Positions 40,953-51,225 of a stretch of 64,000 nucleotides of DNA are shown piece after piece. The notes under the pieces were generated by a model. It had not been told where the DNA came from. It did no database searches and saw only the letters and a program-made list of their open reading frames with translations. How positions within the stretch are numbered: position 1 is the first letter of the stretch; every line of letters starts with the position of its first letter. The translations under genes and the position numbers were made by a program. Source of the DNA: Deinococcus radiopugnans ATCC 19172 (lineage in GTDB: Bacteria; Deinococcota; Deinococci; Deinococcales; Deinococcaceae); assembly GCF_006335125.1 (NCBI RefSeq), contig NZ_VDMO01000010.1, positions 1 to 64,000 of the forward strand. Reading direction: 5' to 3'.

Positions 40953-41945
40953 GGCTCTTAAAGCGTCCCCGTTCCGCGTGGCACGGGCTGGTTGCTCTAC
41001 TCACCGTGGTGGTGCTGGCCCTGGCCGCCTGGATCAACCTGCCCCAGATCGGACGGCTGTTCAACAACAGCGCGGACCGGATCGCGGCCCTGCCTCCTGC
41101 CCCAGTCTTCACGCGCGGCCAGCGCATCCTGATCCTCTCCCCCCACCCGGACGACGAGACGCTGTGTTGCGGCGGCATGATCGCTGGGGCCATCGTGGCG
41201 GGCGCGCAGGTCTCGGTGGTCTGGGTCACGGCGGGCGACGGGTTCGAGTTCGCGGCTTCGCTGGCCGAGCGCACCCTCGATCCGGGGGACCCCCAGATGC
41301 GCGCCATGGGCCAGACCCGCGCGCAGGAAGCGCTCAAGGCAGCGGCGGCCCTGGGCATTCCCGCCAGCCACACGGTCATGCTGGGCTACCCGGACGGCGG
41401 CCTGAGCGCGCTGTTCACCACGAATTACACGGAGACGTACACCGCGCGGACCACCGGAGCCTCGGCCGTCTACGTGCGGGGCGCTCAGACGCCGGGCGCG
41501 CCGTTCACCGGGCAGGCGCTGGAAGCGGACCTGGGCCGGGTGCTGGACCGCGTGAAGCCCGATCTGGTGCTGGCCCCAGCTCCACAGGACTTCCACCCCG
41601 ATCACCGCACGCTGTCGCACATCGCCCTGCGGCTGATGAGCGCGCGGGGGCAGGCCGGACGGCTGCGCTTGGGGGGTTCACGACGGGCTGGAATGGCCGG
41701 TCCCCAAGGGCCTGCACCCGGAATTGCCGCTGACCCTGCCCCCGCTGGCCGCCCGGCTGCCGTGGCAGCGCGTTGACCTGAGCGCACCGGAACTGAAACG
41801 CAAGCAGCAGGCCACCGACGCCTACGCCACCCAGACCCGCATCATGGGGCGCTTTATGCGCGCGTTCGTGCGGCGCAACGAACTGCTGAGCGCGGAGCCG
41901 TTGCCGGAGGGCGGCGCGCTGCCTTCTGGCAGCCAGGGGCCATAA
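40949..41945 (+). pseudogene. Membrane-anchored PIG-L deacetylase, frameshifted
   Basis: From the GTG at 40949 the frame encodes a membrane anchor (LVALLTVVVLALAAWINL) and a PIG-L domain with SPHPDDETLCCGG (about 64-76) and FHPDHRTL (about 213-220). At a TT-GGGGGG-TT tract (about 41669-41678) the frame is lost: the first frame goes into Pro/Ala-rich nonsense to 41776. Another frame continues with VHDGLEWPVPKGLHPELPL and a normal C-terminus to 41945. A single indel there would rejoin them. The break may be real decay, a phase-variable tract or a sequencing error. All metal ligands lie before it. Confidence 0.75.
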
Positions 41946-42010
41946 CGCTCCACACGGTTCCTGACCCGCCGCTATACCTTCCCTCAACTTCCGGGGCGCA
42001 GGCTGGCCCC

Positions 42011-42979
42011 ATGAACAGACTGAGCGCGTGGGTGATTGGATTGACTGTGCTGGCCGGGGCCGGAGCCTGGAACGTCAGCAAAACAGAGTCGAACTGGGTC
42101 AACCGCCGAATCGACGCCTCCGCCGGACTGCGCCTGGCCGCCGCCCACCCGGTCACCGTGGCCGTCGTGGATACGGGCATTCTGCCCCAGGCCGCCCTGG
42201 ATGGCCGCCGCCAGAGTGGCTACGATTTCGCTGCCGGGTCTGCCCGCCCTCCCCACCGGATCCATCCCCACGGAACGGCAGTGGCGGGCATGGTTCACAG
42301 TGTCGATCCGGGGGCGCGCATTCTGGACGTGCGGCTCAGCGACACACAGGGGCGCACCACGCTGAAAAAGGCCATCGACGCGCTGCGCTGGGCGGCGGGC
42401 CTGGAGGTGGCCGGCGCGCCCCTCAACCATTTTCCGGCACGGGTCATCAACGCCTCGTTCGTCCTGAAGACCGTGCCTCACACCGGCTGCGCCCCCGCCA
42501 TGCAACGCGCCGTCAGCGAAATTCTGGCGCACGGCAGCGTGATCGTCGCGGCGGCGGGCAACACCAACGCCCCGGCGTGGCGCAACACGCCGGCCGGCTG
42601 CCGGGGCGTGATCACCGTGGGGGCCACGGACACGCAAGACCGCCGCGCGCCATATTCCGACTGGGGCAGCGCCGTGACTCTTTCGGCCCCCGGCGGCACG
42701 CAAGCCGAGGGGGTCGACGTATGGTGGGGGCCGCGCTGGGCTGAGCGGCGCGGCAGCAGTTACGCCGCGCCGCTGGTGGCCGGGGCCGCCAGTCTGCTGC
42801 TGGCCCAGCATCCGGCATTGACCCCGGCCCAGGTCAAGGCCATTTTGCAGCGCAGCGCCCGCCCCTTTGCGGTTGGAAGCTGTGATCCACGGCACCGGGC
42901 AGGATGCGGCGCAGGTGTGCTCGACGTGACGGCCGCGCTCAGGGCCGCGTCACCGCTGGGTCAGGGCCAGGTCCACTGA
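42011..42979 (+). CDS. Subtilisin-like serine protease (S8)
   Basis: The 322-residue protein has the subtilase triad: Asp in VAVVDTGI (about 53), His in HPHGTAVAG (about 95) and Ser in GSSYAAPLVAG (about 252), plus Asn in AAGNTNAPAW. The N-terminal segment (SAWVIGLTVLAGAGAW) looks like a signal peptide or anchor, so it acts outside. It is short for the family and has no obvious propeptide. It converges on fetB with only two bases between the stops. Confidence 0.9.
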   Translation: MNRLSAWVIGLTVLAGAGAWNVSKTESNWVNRRIDASAGLRLAAAHPVTVAVVDTGILPQAALDGRRQSGYDFAAGSARPPHRIHPHGTAVAGMVHSVDPGARILDVRLSDTQGRTTLKKAIDALRWAAGLEVAGAPLNHFPARVINASFVLKTVPHTGCAPAMQRAVSEILAHGSVIVAAAGNTNAPAWRNTPAGCRGVITVGATDTQDRRAPYSDWGSAVTLSAPGGTQAEGVDVWWGPRWAERRGSSYAAPLVAGAASLLLAQHPALTPAQVKAILQRSARPFAVGSCDPRHRAGCGAGVLDVTAALRAASPLGQGQVH

Positions 42980-42981
42980 AC

Positions 42982-43773
42982 TCAACGCGGCGCTTTCAGC
43001 CGCTCGCCCCGCAGCCGGTCTCTCGAATCCAACAAGGCGCGGTAGGCCAGCAGGACGGCGCCCAGACTCCCCAGCGCCGAACTTGCGGCCAGCACGAACA
43101 TGATCACGATCTGGTACCGCACCGCCACCGCCGGCGAGGCTCCTGCCAGAATCTGCCCGGTCATCATGCCCGGCAGACTGACGATGCCCATGACCGCCAT
43201 GCTGTTCAAGGTGGGCAGCATCCCCGTGCGCACGGCCGCCCGCACGGTACCGCGCGCCGCCTCCCAGCGCGTTGCCCCCAGGGCCAGCCGTTCCTCGATG
43301 GCGCTGCGGTTGTGGCCCAGATCAGAGGTAAAGCGGTCGAGGGCCAGCGAGACCCCAGTCAAGGTGTTGCCCAGCACCATGCCCAGGATCGGCACCGCGT
43401 ACTGCGCCTCGAACCACGGCCTGATCTGGAGGACGGCGCCCAGCGTCAGTCCAGTTAAGACGAAGGAGCTGCCGAAGATGGCGGCGAAAGCGTCCAGAAA
43501 GATGCCCGGATAGCGCCCCCGCGTGCGGCCCACCGCCGCCTGCGCGGCCAGCACGGTCATCACCAGCCCGATGCCCAGAATCGGCCAGGGGGAACGCAGG
43601 GCGAAGACCCAGCCCAGAATCAGGCCCACCAGCAGGAGTTGCACGGTCATGCGCGTGCCGGCAGTCAGAATGTCGCGGCCCAGGCCCAGTCGCAGCCGCC
43701 ACGACAGCAGGGCGCTGAGAAGCATCAGCGCCGCCGCCAGCACGACTTGAAAGAGGGAGATGGGCACGCTCAT
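42982..43773 (-). CDS. fetB: FetB-type ABC transporter permease
   Basis: The 263-residue protein belongs to the UPF0014/FetB family of inner membrane permeases that, with FetA, export iron and raise resistance to oxidative stress. It has about seven membrane segments and family motifs GNTLTGVSLALDRF (about 134-147) and VSLPGMMTGQILAGASP (about 197-213). The start overlaps the fetA stop by four bases, as usual for this pair. In Deinococcus metal balance is tied to oxidant resistance, which makes this assignment of interest. Confidence 0.85.
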   Translation of the reverse strand: MSVPISLFQVVLAAALMLLSALLSWRLRLGLGRDILTAGTRMTVQLLLVGLILGWVFALRSPWPILGIGLVMTVLAAQAAVGRTRGRYPGIFLDAFAAIFGSSFVLTGLTLGAVLQIRPWFEAQYAVPILGMVLGNTLTGVSLALDRFTSDLGHNRSAIEERLALGATRWEAARGTVRAAVRTGMLPTLNSMAVMGIVSLPGMMTGQILAGASPAVAVRYQIVIMFVLAASSALGSLGAVLLAYRALLDSRDRLRGERLKAPR

Positions 43774-44432
43774 GCGCCTACACCCGAAAGAGAGTGAACG
43801 CGCGTGGCGAAGCGGGCCTGCTGCGCGCGGTCATGGCTGACGAAGATCAGCGCCCGCGCCGGGCCATCGGCCAGCCAGGCGCGTAACACGCTCTCTGCGC
43901 GTTCCGCCGTATCCGCGTCCAACGCCGACGTGGCCTCGTCCAGCAGCAGTACCGTGGGCGAGAGGAGCAGCGCGCGCACCAGCGCCACCAATTGCGCCTC
44001 ACCGCCCGACAGATGCGCGGCGTCCTGATCCAGAAAGGTGGGCGGGCGGCCCAGCTGGTTCAGCAGGCGCGCGGCTTCCTCTGGTTGGTGGCGTTTCCCA
44101 GCGTGGACTTTGAATCCGAATGGTTCGGCCAGATGTGCCCCTACCGTGCCAGACGCGGGTGCGGGGCGTTGAAGCAGGGACATCACCTCCGCGCGGAACT
44201 GGGGCATGGGCCAGCTTGACTGGGACTTGCCGCGCAACCACACCTCCCCGCTTTGCAGCGCGTCCAGGCCCGCCAGCGCCCGCAGCAGCAGGCTTTTGCC
44301 CACGCCGGACGGCCCGGAAATCCCCAGCCGTTCGCCCACGCCGACCGCCAACTCCACGTCCTGCCACAGCCGCCGGGAGCCGACGGCGCGGCTCAGGCCA
44401 CGTGCGCTCAGCAGAACCTCACCAGCTTCCAC
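43770..44432 (-). CDS. fetA: FetA-type ABC transporter ATPase
   Basis: The 220-residue ATPase has Walker A GPSGVGKS (about 40-47), signature LSGGEAQ (about 139-145), Walker B TVLLLDEATSALD (about 157-169) and a switch His in FVSHD. The GTG at 44430-44432 gives the normal length; the open frame continues upstream through the neighbouring gene, without homology. It is coupled to fetB and lies eight bases after the transglutaminase-like gene, so a three-gene operon is likely. Confidence 0.85.
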   Translation of the reverse strand: MEAGEVLLSARGLSRAVGSRRLWQDVELAVGVGERLGISGPSGVGKSLLLRALAGLDALQSGEVWLRGKSQSSWPMPQFRAEVMSLLQRPAPASGTVGAHLAEPFGFKVHAGKRHQPEEAARLLNQLGRPPTFLDQDAAHLSGGEAQLVALVRALLLSPTVLLLDEATSALDADTAERAESVLRAWLADGPARALIFVSHDRAQQARFATRVHSLSGVGA

Positions 44433-44440
44433 CGGCTGTT

Positions 44441-45484
44441 CTAGCGCCCCGCCCGGTTCCTGGCCCAGTTCAGATTGGCCAGCATCCCGGCGGGCGTGTG
44501 GCCCTGCGCAGCGTAGATCTTGGCGGCCTTCAGGTCCTGCGCCCGCGCCTCCGCGTTGCGGCCCTCCTTGCGCCAGACGTTGCCCAGCCCGCCAGCGGCC
44601 AGCGCGTTGTTCGGCTCCTCGGCCAGCGCCGCCTTGAGCCACTGCTCGCTCCGCTTCAGGCCCTCGGCGGTGGCCCTGCCCGTGCCGGTGCCCAGCAGGC
44701 CGCCGGTGGCCCGCTCGCTCCGGTAGTAGGCGAACTGGGAACGCACGTACCCCAGGCTCAGGAAGGTGAGGTCCGCGGGGTTGACCGTTCCCCTGCCGTC
44801 CGCGCGGGCGTAGGCCGTGATCACGTCGCCAGGGCCAAAACTCGCCTTCAGGAAGCGGGAGCCGCCCTCTGCCCAGGCCAGCACGCCGCTGTGCTTCGCG
44901 GTGGGCGTGGGTTCGCTGGCATCCACTTCCAGATCGCCCGCGCCACCCGGCAGCCGCAGCACGCTGGTGACGTGGCCCAGGTTGCTCTCCTGGCCGCTCT
45001 GGCTGTTCCAGACCATCACCAGTCCGGCGCTGAGCCCGGCACGCTGCAGCAGTGCAGCGATGAGGGTGCTTTGCAGCAGGCACTGGCGCTCGCCCGTCTG
45101 GGCGATGCTGGCGAACTCGAAGCCGCGTTCCAGGCTGAATTTCGGCATGGCTTTTTTGATGAAGGTGTGCGCCCAGACAGCAGTTTCACGGGCCAGGACA
45201 TCTTTTGTCTCCCCCTTCGCGGCCCTGAGGTCGGCCTTGCGCGCGTCCAGCGCGGCCCCCAGCGTCTGGCCTTTCGCCGCTCCAGCCCCCAGCGGCAGGC
45301 CCGCTTTCAGGTATGCCGCGTCCAGCCAGTCGGTGAACTGGCCGTGGAGCCTGGCCAATGTGTAGGACTCTGCCGCCAGGGTCTTGAAGTTCTTGCCGCC
45401 GTAGCTGAGGTCAGCCTGGGCAGGCGCCGCAAGGGTGCTTCCCAGCAGGGCCAGGGTCAGGCAAAGGGTGTGTTGCATTCGCAT
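44441..45484 (-). CDS. Secreted transglutaminase-like protein with TPR-like tail
   Basis: The 347-residue protein has a signal peptide ([17 protein letters not shown]). A Cys in [11 protein letters not shown] (about 134), a His in [12 protein letters not shown] (about 170) and an Asp in LEVDASEP (about 187) stand in the order and spacing of a transglutaminase-like Cys-His-Asp triad; the family call is mine. The C-terminal quarter ([19 protein letters not shown] onward) looks like TPR helices. It precedes fetA closely, but a functional link is not evident. Confidence 0.55.
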   Translation of the reverse strand: MRMQHTLCLTLALLGSTLAAPAQADLSYGGKNFKTLAAESYTLARLHGQFTDWLDAAYLKAGLPLGAGAAKGQTLGAALDARKADLRAAKGETKDVLARETAVWAHTFIKKAMPKFSLERGFEFASIAQTGERQCLLQSTLIAALLQRAGLSAGLVMVWNSQSGQESNLGHVTSVLRLPGGAGDLEVDASEPTPTAKHSGVLAWAEGGSRFLKASFGPGDVITAYARADGRGTVNPADLTFLSLGYVRSQFAYYRSERATGGLLGTGTGRATAEGLKRSEQWLKAALAEEPNNALAAGGLGNVWRKEGRNAEARAQDLKAAKIYAAQGHTPAGMLANLNWARNRAGR

Positions 45485-45548
45485 TCGGTTCTCCAGACGT
45501 GGTGTTGCGTTGAGGCGAACAGGTGAGGCGAGCCGCGGCGCCCAGTCT

Positions 45549-46697
45549 TCACAGCTTCCAGATCAGCCCCCGCCGGGCCAGCCAGGCCAGGCCCAGCCAC
45601 ACCGCCAGCACGTAGCCCAGCGTATAGACCAGCCCACCCGCGAAGCCGCCCAGGTGGGTGCGGCTCAGCTCCAGCAGCGAGGCGAGCATGCTCTGGCTCC
45701 GGCCCGTCCAGTTCACCTGCCACTGCAGCAGGATCCAGAACTTGATCAGGAGGGGCAGCATGTATCCGGCCAGCGCGTTGCGGCCTGGAATGGTCAGCGG
45801 GGCCAGGAGCCTGCACCCAAAGCGCACACGCCCCGAATCGGCGATCAGCCAGAAGGCCAGCATCCCCAGAATGCCCAGCCCCGCGCTGTACAGGATGTAC
45901 GGGGGCGTCCACAGCGCTTTGCTGAAAGGCAGATGCCTGCTGGCGGCCCAGCCGAAGCCCACAACACTGAGCGCAAGGCCCAACCCCAGCAATTTAAGCG
46001 GCGCGCGGGCGTCCCGCTGTTGCAGGGGCCGGGCCGCCAGCGCGCCCAGCAAGACCAACGCAGTGGTGGGAATCACCGAGATCAGCCCGCGCAGACCGAT
46101 GGGAGACAGCACCATGTCGTTCACCATCTGCACCGGGTTGTGCGTCTCGGACACGATGCCCAGTCCCCACGGATGCGCGGTCAGGGTCAGGAAGGCGGCG
46201 TAGCCCAGTAGCAGGGCGGCGGCGACGCCCGCCTGCCAGCGCCCCCGTAAATCGCCCAGCAGGGCGGCGCACAGCGTTGCCAGCGCGATCAGTTGCAGCA
46301 CGCCCAGCCCCAGGGTGGGGGCGTGGAGGGTCACGCTGGTCAGGAACGCGCCTGCCAGGTACAGCAGCGCGGCGCGCGTCAGCAAGCGGCGCACCCGGAG
46401 CCAACCGGTGACGCCGCTGCGGGTCATGGCCGCCAGCGAGAACGGCAGCGCGGCCCCGGCACACAGCAGGAACCACGGAAAGACCAGATCGGTCAGCGTC
46501 AGCCCGCCGAAGGGCGCGTGGACAAGCTGGGACGGCGTGCGTCCGCCCAGCGCCACGTTGTTGACCAGGAGCATCAGCAGCACGGTCAGGCCGCGCCAGG
46601 CGTCCAGCGCCGTCAGGCGGGCCACCCTGACCTTTTGCAGCGCGCCGGAGTCCGTCTGAGCCTCGGCCGGACTCCGGCTGACGGAAAAGCTGCTCAT
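45549..46697 (-). CDS. HGSNAT/NagX-like membrane acyltransferase (DUF5009 type)
   Basis: The 382-residue protein has about ten membrane segments. The opening [20 protein letters not shown] (about 27-46) and [21 protein letters not shown] are hallmarks of the heparan-alpha-glucosaminide N-acetyltransferase family, which moves acetyl groups across membranes onto amino sugars. [14 protein letters not shown] follows in the C-terminal half. In an area with PIG-L and polysaccharide deacetylases it could set the acetylation state of a surface glycan, but its substrate is unknown. Confidence 0.8.
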   Translation of the reverse strand: MSSFSVSRSPAEAQTDSGALQKVRVARLTALDAWRGLTVLLMLLVNNVALGGRTPSQLVHAPFGGLTLTDLVFPWFLLCAGAALPFSLAAMTRSGVTGWLRVRRLLTRAALLYLAGAFLTSVTLHAPTLGLGVLQLIALATLCAALLGDLRGRWQAGVAAALLLGYAAFLTLTAHPWGLGIVSETHNPVQMVNDMVLSPIGLRGLISVIPTTALVLLGALAARPLQQRDARAPLKLLGLGLALSVVGFGWAASRHLPFSKALWTPPYILYSAGLGILGMLAFWLIADSGRVRFGCRLLAPLTIPGRNALAGYMLPLLIKFWILLQWQVNWTGRSQSMLASLLELSRTHLGGFAGGLVYTLGYVLAVWLGLAWLARRGLIWKL

Positions 46698-46833
46698 GCG
46701 GCGATGGTGCGCCCCGGCAGTGATGGCCGGGTGAGTGGTGGCAACAGTCTGTGGAGCACCTCAAAATCACCTTCTGGCCCTGTCGTCGCTTCGGATGCAG
46801 TGCGTTGAGGCATCGTCTTTTTTGGAGCTGTCA

Positions 46834-46989
46834 TACGGACTCCGATTGAAAGGTGTTGGAAACACCTGGAAATCCGAGCAGACTTGCAAAGCTGCGAAGC
46901 AGAGCGAGAAAGAGAAAGACGTCCCTCCGGACGTGGAGTGTAGAAACCGGCGCTCTCCCGGTTCCTACACGAAACAAACGGAATCCGTA
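46834..46989 (+). repeat. Hairpin element, copy 3 (156 bp)
   Basis: TCA flanks stand at 46831-46833 and 46990-46992, with the same ends as copy 2 and the same hairpin 1. Hairpin 2 has one mismatch. A 22-base extra block sits in the core (after CCGAGCAGA) and itself contains a small inverted repeat. The right TCA is the TGA stop of the DedA-like gene. Confidence 0.9.
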
Positions 46990-47573
46990 TCACAGCCTCA
47001 CCCTGCCGCCGCCATAGGTGCGCCACAACCACACGATCAGCAGCAGCGCCGCCGCGCCCAGACCGATCTGCGTTCCCCAGCGCGCCACCTGCGGCACGAT
47101 CACCGGGCCGAACCTCCACAGCGCCGTCTGCCACACGCCCACATGCAGCAGCGCGCCCAGCAGGCTGAGCAGCACGTAGGCAGGCAGCGGAAAGCGGCTC
47201 AGCCCGCACAGCACGGTCAAGGGCGTTCGCAGGCTGCCGATGGTGCGGCTGACGATCACCAGCGGCGCACCGTAGTGGCCCAGCAGCGCCCCGGCGCGTT
47301 CCATCCTGAGATTCTCGCGCCAGGACTGCGGCAGATGTTGTCCGCCCCAGCGGGCGGCAGCGTAGCCCAGCAGGCTGCCCAGCCAGTTGCCCAGCACGCC
47401 CCAGGCAATCGCGGCCGTCAGGGTGGTGTGGCCCGCGTCGATGGCCGACGCCTGTGCCAGCATCGGCAGCACGCCCGGAACGCCCGGAATGCCCGCGCCC
47501 TCCAGGGCCATCAGGCCGAAGGTGGAATAGTTCAGCACCGCCGGGTCGACGTTCGTAATCCAGCTCGACAGGT

Positions 47574-47577
<4 letters not shown>
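46990..47577 (-). CDS. DedA/VTT-domain membrane protein
   Basis: The 195-residue protein has the DedA layout: YSTFGLMALEGAGIPGVPG (about 18-36) re-entrant loop, GNWLGSLLGYAAARWGG (about 64-80), then the conserved Arg-containing stretch VIVSRTIGSLRTPLTVLCG (about 107-125). DedA proteins are lipid scramblases or flippases needed for envelope integrity and drug or pH resistance. The start overlaps the polysaccharide deacetylase stop by four bases. The stop codon is the flank of a hairpin element. Confidence 0.85.
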
Positions 47578-48777
<1,200 letters not shown>

Positions 48778-48785
48778 GACCCCAG

Positions 48786-48802
48786 GGTAAAGCTCCGGTA
48801 TA
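48786..48802 (-). promoter_or_regulatory. Direct-repeat box before the polysaccharide deacetylase
   Basis: On the minus strand TATACC-N5-TTTACC lies in GGGTATACCGGAGC, eight bases before the ATG at 48777. It is one of four matches in this part of the window. Confidence 0.6.
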
Positions 48803-48877
48803 CCCGTACATGGACCAGCACAGGCAACCTCCAAGCAGAGCGCCTGGAAGCGCCCTGATCTGCCGCCAGACCGAAAC

Positions 48878-48904
48878 GATACCGTGCTATACGCGTTCTT
48901 TACC
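48878..48904 (+). promoter_or_regulatory. Direct-repeat box before the PepSY gene
   Basis: TATACG-N5-TTTACC (48888-48904) has the 11-base spacing; a further GATACC lies ten bases upstream. The box ends 74 bases before the start codon, almost the same distance as in front of the response regulator. Confidence 0.55.
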
Positions 48905-48978
48905 TTTGTCGGGCAGCCTGATGGCAGGTGAACGGAATCCACCTTCACCGCCCAGCATCACCCCAAAGGAGCCCCACC

Positions 48979-49440
48979 ATGAACAAGCACACCAAGACCA
49001 TACTCGTCACCATCACCGCCGCCATTGCCGCTCTACCCCTGGCCGGACTCGCGCTGGCCCAGACCGCCCCCAAGGCGGCCCCGGCCCTGACCCAGCCGCT
49101 GGCCCAGACGCAGATCAGGAACACGGCCCAGGCACCCATGATCAGGGGCAGTATTTTGCTGCCCGCTCAGCAGAAGGGCGTGGAAATGACCGACGCCCAG
49201 GAATCGGCCCTGTACGTCAAGCTGGCCAGGATCACGCTGGATCAGGCCAAGGCCGCCGCGCTGGCCGCCGTTCCCGGCACCGTCACCAGCATCGAGCTCG
49301 GCGAGGAGGACGGCGTCCTGGTCTACGAGGTAGAGATCGGCAGCCAGGAAGTCATCATTGACGCGGGCAACGGCAAGGTGCTGTCCCAGGGTGCGAGGGA
49401 CGCGGATGACCACGACCACGACAGCGGGAACGACGATTGA
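48979..49440 (+). CDS. Secreted PepSY-domain protein
   Basis: The 153-residue protein has a signal peptide (ILVTITAAIAALPLAGLALAQ) and one PepSY domain in its C-terminal half (ITLDQAKAAALAAVPG, then VLVYEVEIGSQEVIIDAGNGK split around residue 125). PepSY domains act as inhibitors or regulators of extracytoplasmic proteases and are often under envelope-stress systems. The tail is Asp/His-rich (DADDHDHDSGNDD) and may bind metal. AAAGGAG ten bases before the ATG decides the start. It is divergent from the deacetylase and followed by a clear terminator. Confidence 0.85.
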   Translation: MNKHTKTILVTITAAIAALPLAGLALAQTAPKAAPALTQPLAQTQIRNTAQAPMIRGSILLPAQQKGVEMTDAQESALYVKLARITLDQAKAAALAAVPGTVTSIELGEEDGVLVYEVEIGSQEVIIDAGNGKVLSQGARDADDHDHDSGNDD

Positions 49441-49470
49441 TCTGAACTGACTGCCGCCCCAACCTCCAGA

Positions 49471-49494
49471 AACCACTCGCAAGGGTGGTTTTTA
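49471..49494 (+). terminator. Terminator of the PepSY gene
   Basis: AACCACTC pairs with GGGTGGTT (one T-G pair) around GCAA and is followed by TTTACT, 30 bases after the stop codon. Confidence 0.75.
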
Positions 49495-49518
49495 CTGTGT
49501 GCGGCGTGGCCCATGGGG

Positions 49519-49535
49519 TATACCGCCGCTTTACC
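49519..49535 (+). promoter_or_regulatory. Direct-repeat box before the PAP2 gene
   Basis: TATACC-GCCGC-TTTACC within GGGGTATACC ends ten bases before the ATG at 49546. It differs from the box in front of the response regulator at a single base of the spacer. Confidence 0.6.
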
Positions 49536-49545
49536 TTCTCCCTTC

Positions 49546-50238
49546 ATGCTGCGCTTCATGCGTCTGTACACTTCCCTGTCCCGCCTGCGCCCAGCGCTCA
49601 TCATCCGTTTTCTGCTGGGCATTCTGCTGCCGCTGATCATCATCGGCGTGATTGCCGAGGACGTGCTGGAGCGTCAGCGCTTCGCTTTCGAGGTGCCCAC
49701 CCTGCTGTGGGTGCATGCCCACGCCACGCCCATGCTGACCCGCCTGAGCCTCGTCTTGCACACCTTTGGCGGCCCGGAACTGATGGGCGGCGTCTTCATT
49801 CTGATCGTGCTGGGACTGTGGTTCACCCACCGCCGCCAGCAGGCCGTCTTCGCCCTGCTGGGCCTGGGCAGCGCCGTGACCGTGGCCTTCGCCATGAAGC
49901 TGCTCTTCAACCGCGCTCGCCCGGCCCTGTGGCCTCGGCTGGTGGTGGAAAACGGGGCGTCGTTTCCCAGCGGCCATTCCACTGTGGCGGCGGCGCTGGC
50001 CACCTTCGTGGCGCTGCTGGCCTGGCGCAGCCGCTGGCGCTGGCCGGTGCTGATCGTGGCCGTCCTGTACGCCTTTTTCATGGGTTACGGGCGCATCGTG
50101 CTGGGCGTCCATTACCCCACCGACGTGCTGGCAGGCTGGCTGACCGGCCTGGCTTGCGTGCTGGGAGCCTACAGCGTGCTGGGCGTCTCTTTGCGAGCGC
50201 TGCGATTGGATCATCAGGAGGTCAAGACCGATGCGTAA
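49546..50238 (+). CDS. PAP2-family membrane phosphatase
   Basis: The protein has about 230 residues and six membrane segments, with all three PAP2 motifs: KLLFNRARP (about 117-125), PSGHST (about 145-150) and the third His region GYGRIVLGVHYPTDVLAGW (about 182-200). Such enzymes dephosphorylate undecaprenyl pyrophosphate or phosphatidic acid outside the membrane. ATGs at 49513, 49546 and 49558 are possible starts; I chose 49546 because the regulatory box ends just before it. The hydrolase gene overlaps its end by eight bases. Confidence 0.9.
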   Translation: MLRFMRLYTSLSRLRPALIIRFLLGILLPLIIIGVIAEDVLERQRFAFEVPTLLWVHAHATPMLTRLSLVLHTFGGPELMGGVFILIVLGLWFTHRRQQAVFALLGLGSAVTVAFAMKLLFNRARPALWPRLVVENGASFPSGHSTVAAALATFVALLAWRSRWRWPVLIVAVLYAFFMGYGRIVLGVHYPTDVLAGWLTGLACVLGAYSVLGVSLRALRLDHQEVKTDA

Positions 50239-51225
50239 TGGATTAAGGACGGTGGCCCTGACGCTCGTTGCCCTCGGGGCACTGGGCAGCGTGCAGGGAC
50301 AGGCTGGACAGGCACAGGCTGGACAGACACAGAGCAGCGCAGGCTGGACGTTGGATCCGGATGGACGGCGGTCCCTTATCTTGCCCGATCCAGAGGGAGA
50401 CTCTGAGTTGGTGGTGCCGCCCGTGTGCTGGCAGCGCACCTGCCCCCTGGTGATCGTCTCGCACGGGCGCGGCGGACAGGCCAGCGACGGCAGCACCCAC
50501 GCGCCCTTCGACGCGATGCTGGACGCCCTCGATGTTCAGGGCTTCGTGCTGCTGCTGAGCAGTGACGGCGGGCGCGAAACCTGGGGCAGTCCACGGGCGC
50601 TCAACACGCTGCGCCGGGCCTACCGCGCCGCTCTGCCCCATTTCCGGCACGATGGGCGGGTCTACACGCTGGGCATCTCGATGGGTGGGCTGCCCGCGAC
50701 GCTGACGGCCTACCGGCGCACGCTGGGTTTTCCCATCCATGCGGTGGCATTGGTGGCGGGCCGGGTCAACCTGAACAATGCAGTGCGGACGTCCAGGAGC
50801 CGGGGCCGAAGTGTCGCGGCGGCCTTCGCCGGGGCGTCCACGCAGGGGCATGATCCAGTCAACGATTTCAGTGGCTTCGCCGGCCGGCGAACGCCGCTGC
50901 TGGTGGTGAGCAGTCCGCAGGATACGGCGGTCCGTGGCAGCCAGAACGGCCTGCTGCTGGTGATGCTGGCCCGCAAGGTGGGGGCTCATACGGATTCCGT
51001 TTGTTTCGTGTAGAAATCGGGACAGCTCCGATTTCCACACTCCACGTCCGGAACCCGTTTTTCTCCTGCTCGCTTCGCTCGGATTTCTAGGTGTTTTCAA
51101 CACCTTTCAATCGGAGTCCGTATCAGACCAGGGTGATCGGGGTCATGGGGCCGCACCTGAACCGTCAGTACGTGAATGCGGACGTGGGCCGGCAGATCGG
51201 GGCGTTTTTCAGGACGTCCCGCTGA
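50231..51225 (+). pseudogene. Secreted alpha/beta hydrolase, split by a hairpin element
   Basis: The protein has a signal peptide (TVALTLVALGALGSVQGQ), an oxyanion-like VIVSHGRGGQ (about 74-83) and the nucleophile elbow GISMGGLP (about 148-155). The frame continues to LLVMLARKVGA and then enters the repeat, ending HTDSVCFV at 51013. Beyond the repeat the frame CAG ACC AGG onward encodes VIGVMGPHLNRQYVNADVG and IGAFFRTSR before a TGA at 51223. Removing the element with one TCA joins both parts in frame (VGAQTRVIG). The present protein lacks about 30 native C-terminal residues, which may include the catalytic His (GPHLNRQY), so it is probably inactive. Confidence 0.85.
50989..51122 (-). repeat. 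Hairpin element, copy 4 (134 bp, inverted), inside a gene
   Basis: TCA stands at 50986-50988 and 51123-51125. This copy lies in the opposite orientation to the other three full ones. Hairpin 2 is GTGTAGAAATCGG/CCGATTTCCACAC (51008-51040), with a sequence different from the other copies but pairing at 12 of 13 positions; hairpin 1 is AGGTGTT with AACACCT. Confidence 0.92.

Noticed and set aside
41971..41987. Fifth regulatory box before the subtilisin-like gene
   Set aside because: TATACC is present, but the second half (TCAACT) matches TTTACC poorly, so it was not counted.
44120..45526. Open frame opposite the fetA and transglutaminase-like genes
   Set aside because: It spans two real genes in antisense; the composition is typical of high-GC shadows.
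46694..46834. Short minus-strand frame upstream of the acyltransferase-like gene
   Set aside because: Its ATG is partly formed by the first base of the hairpin element and nothing in the 46 residues is recognisable.
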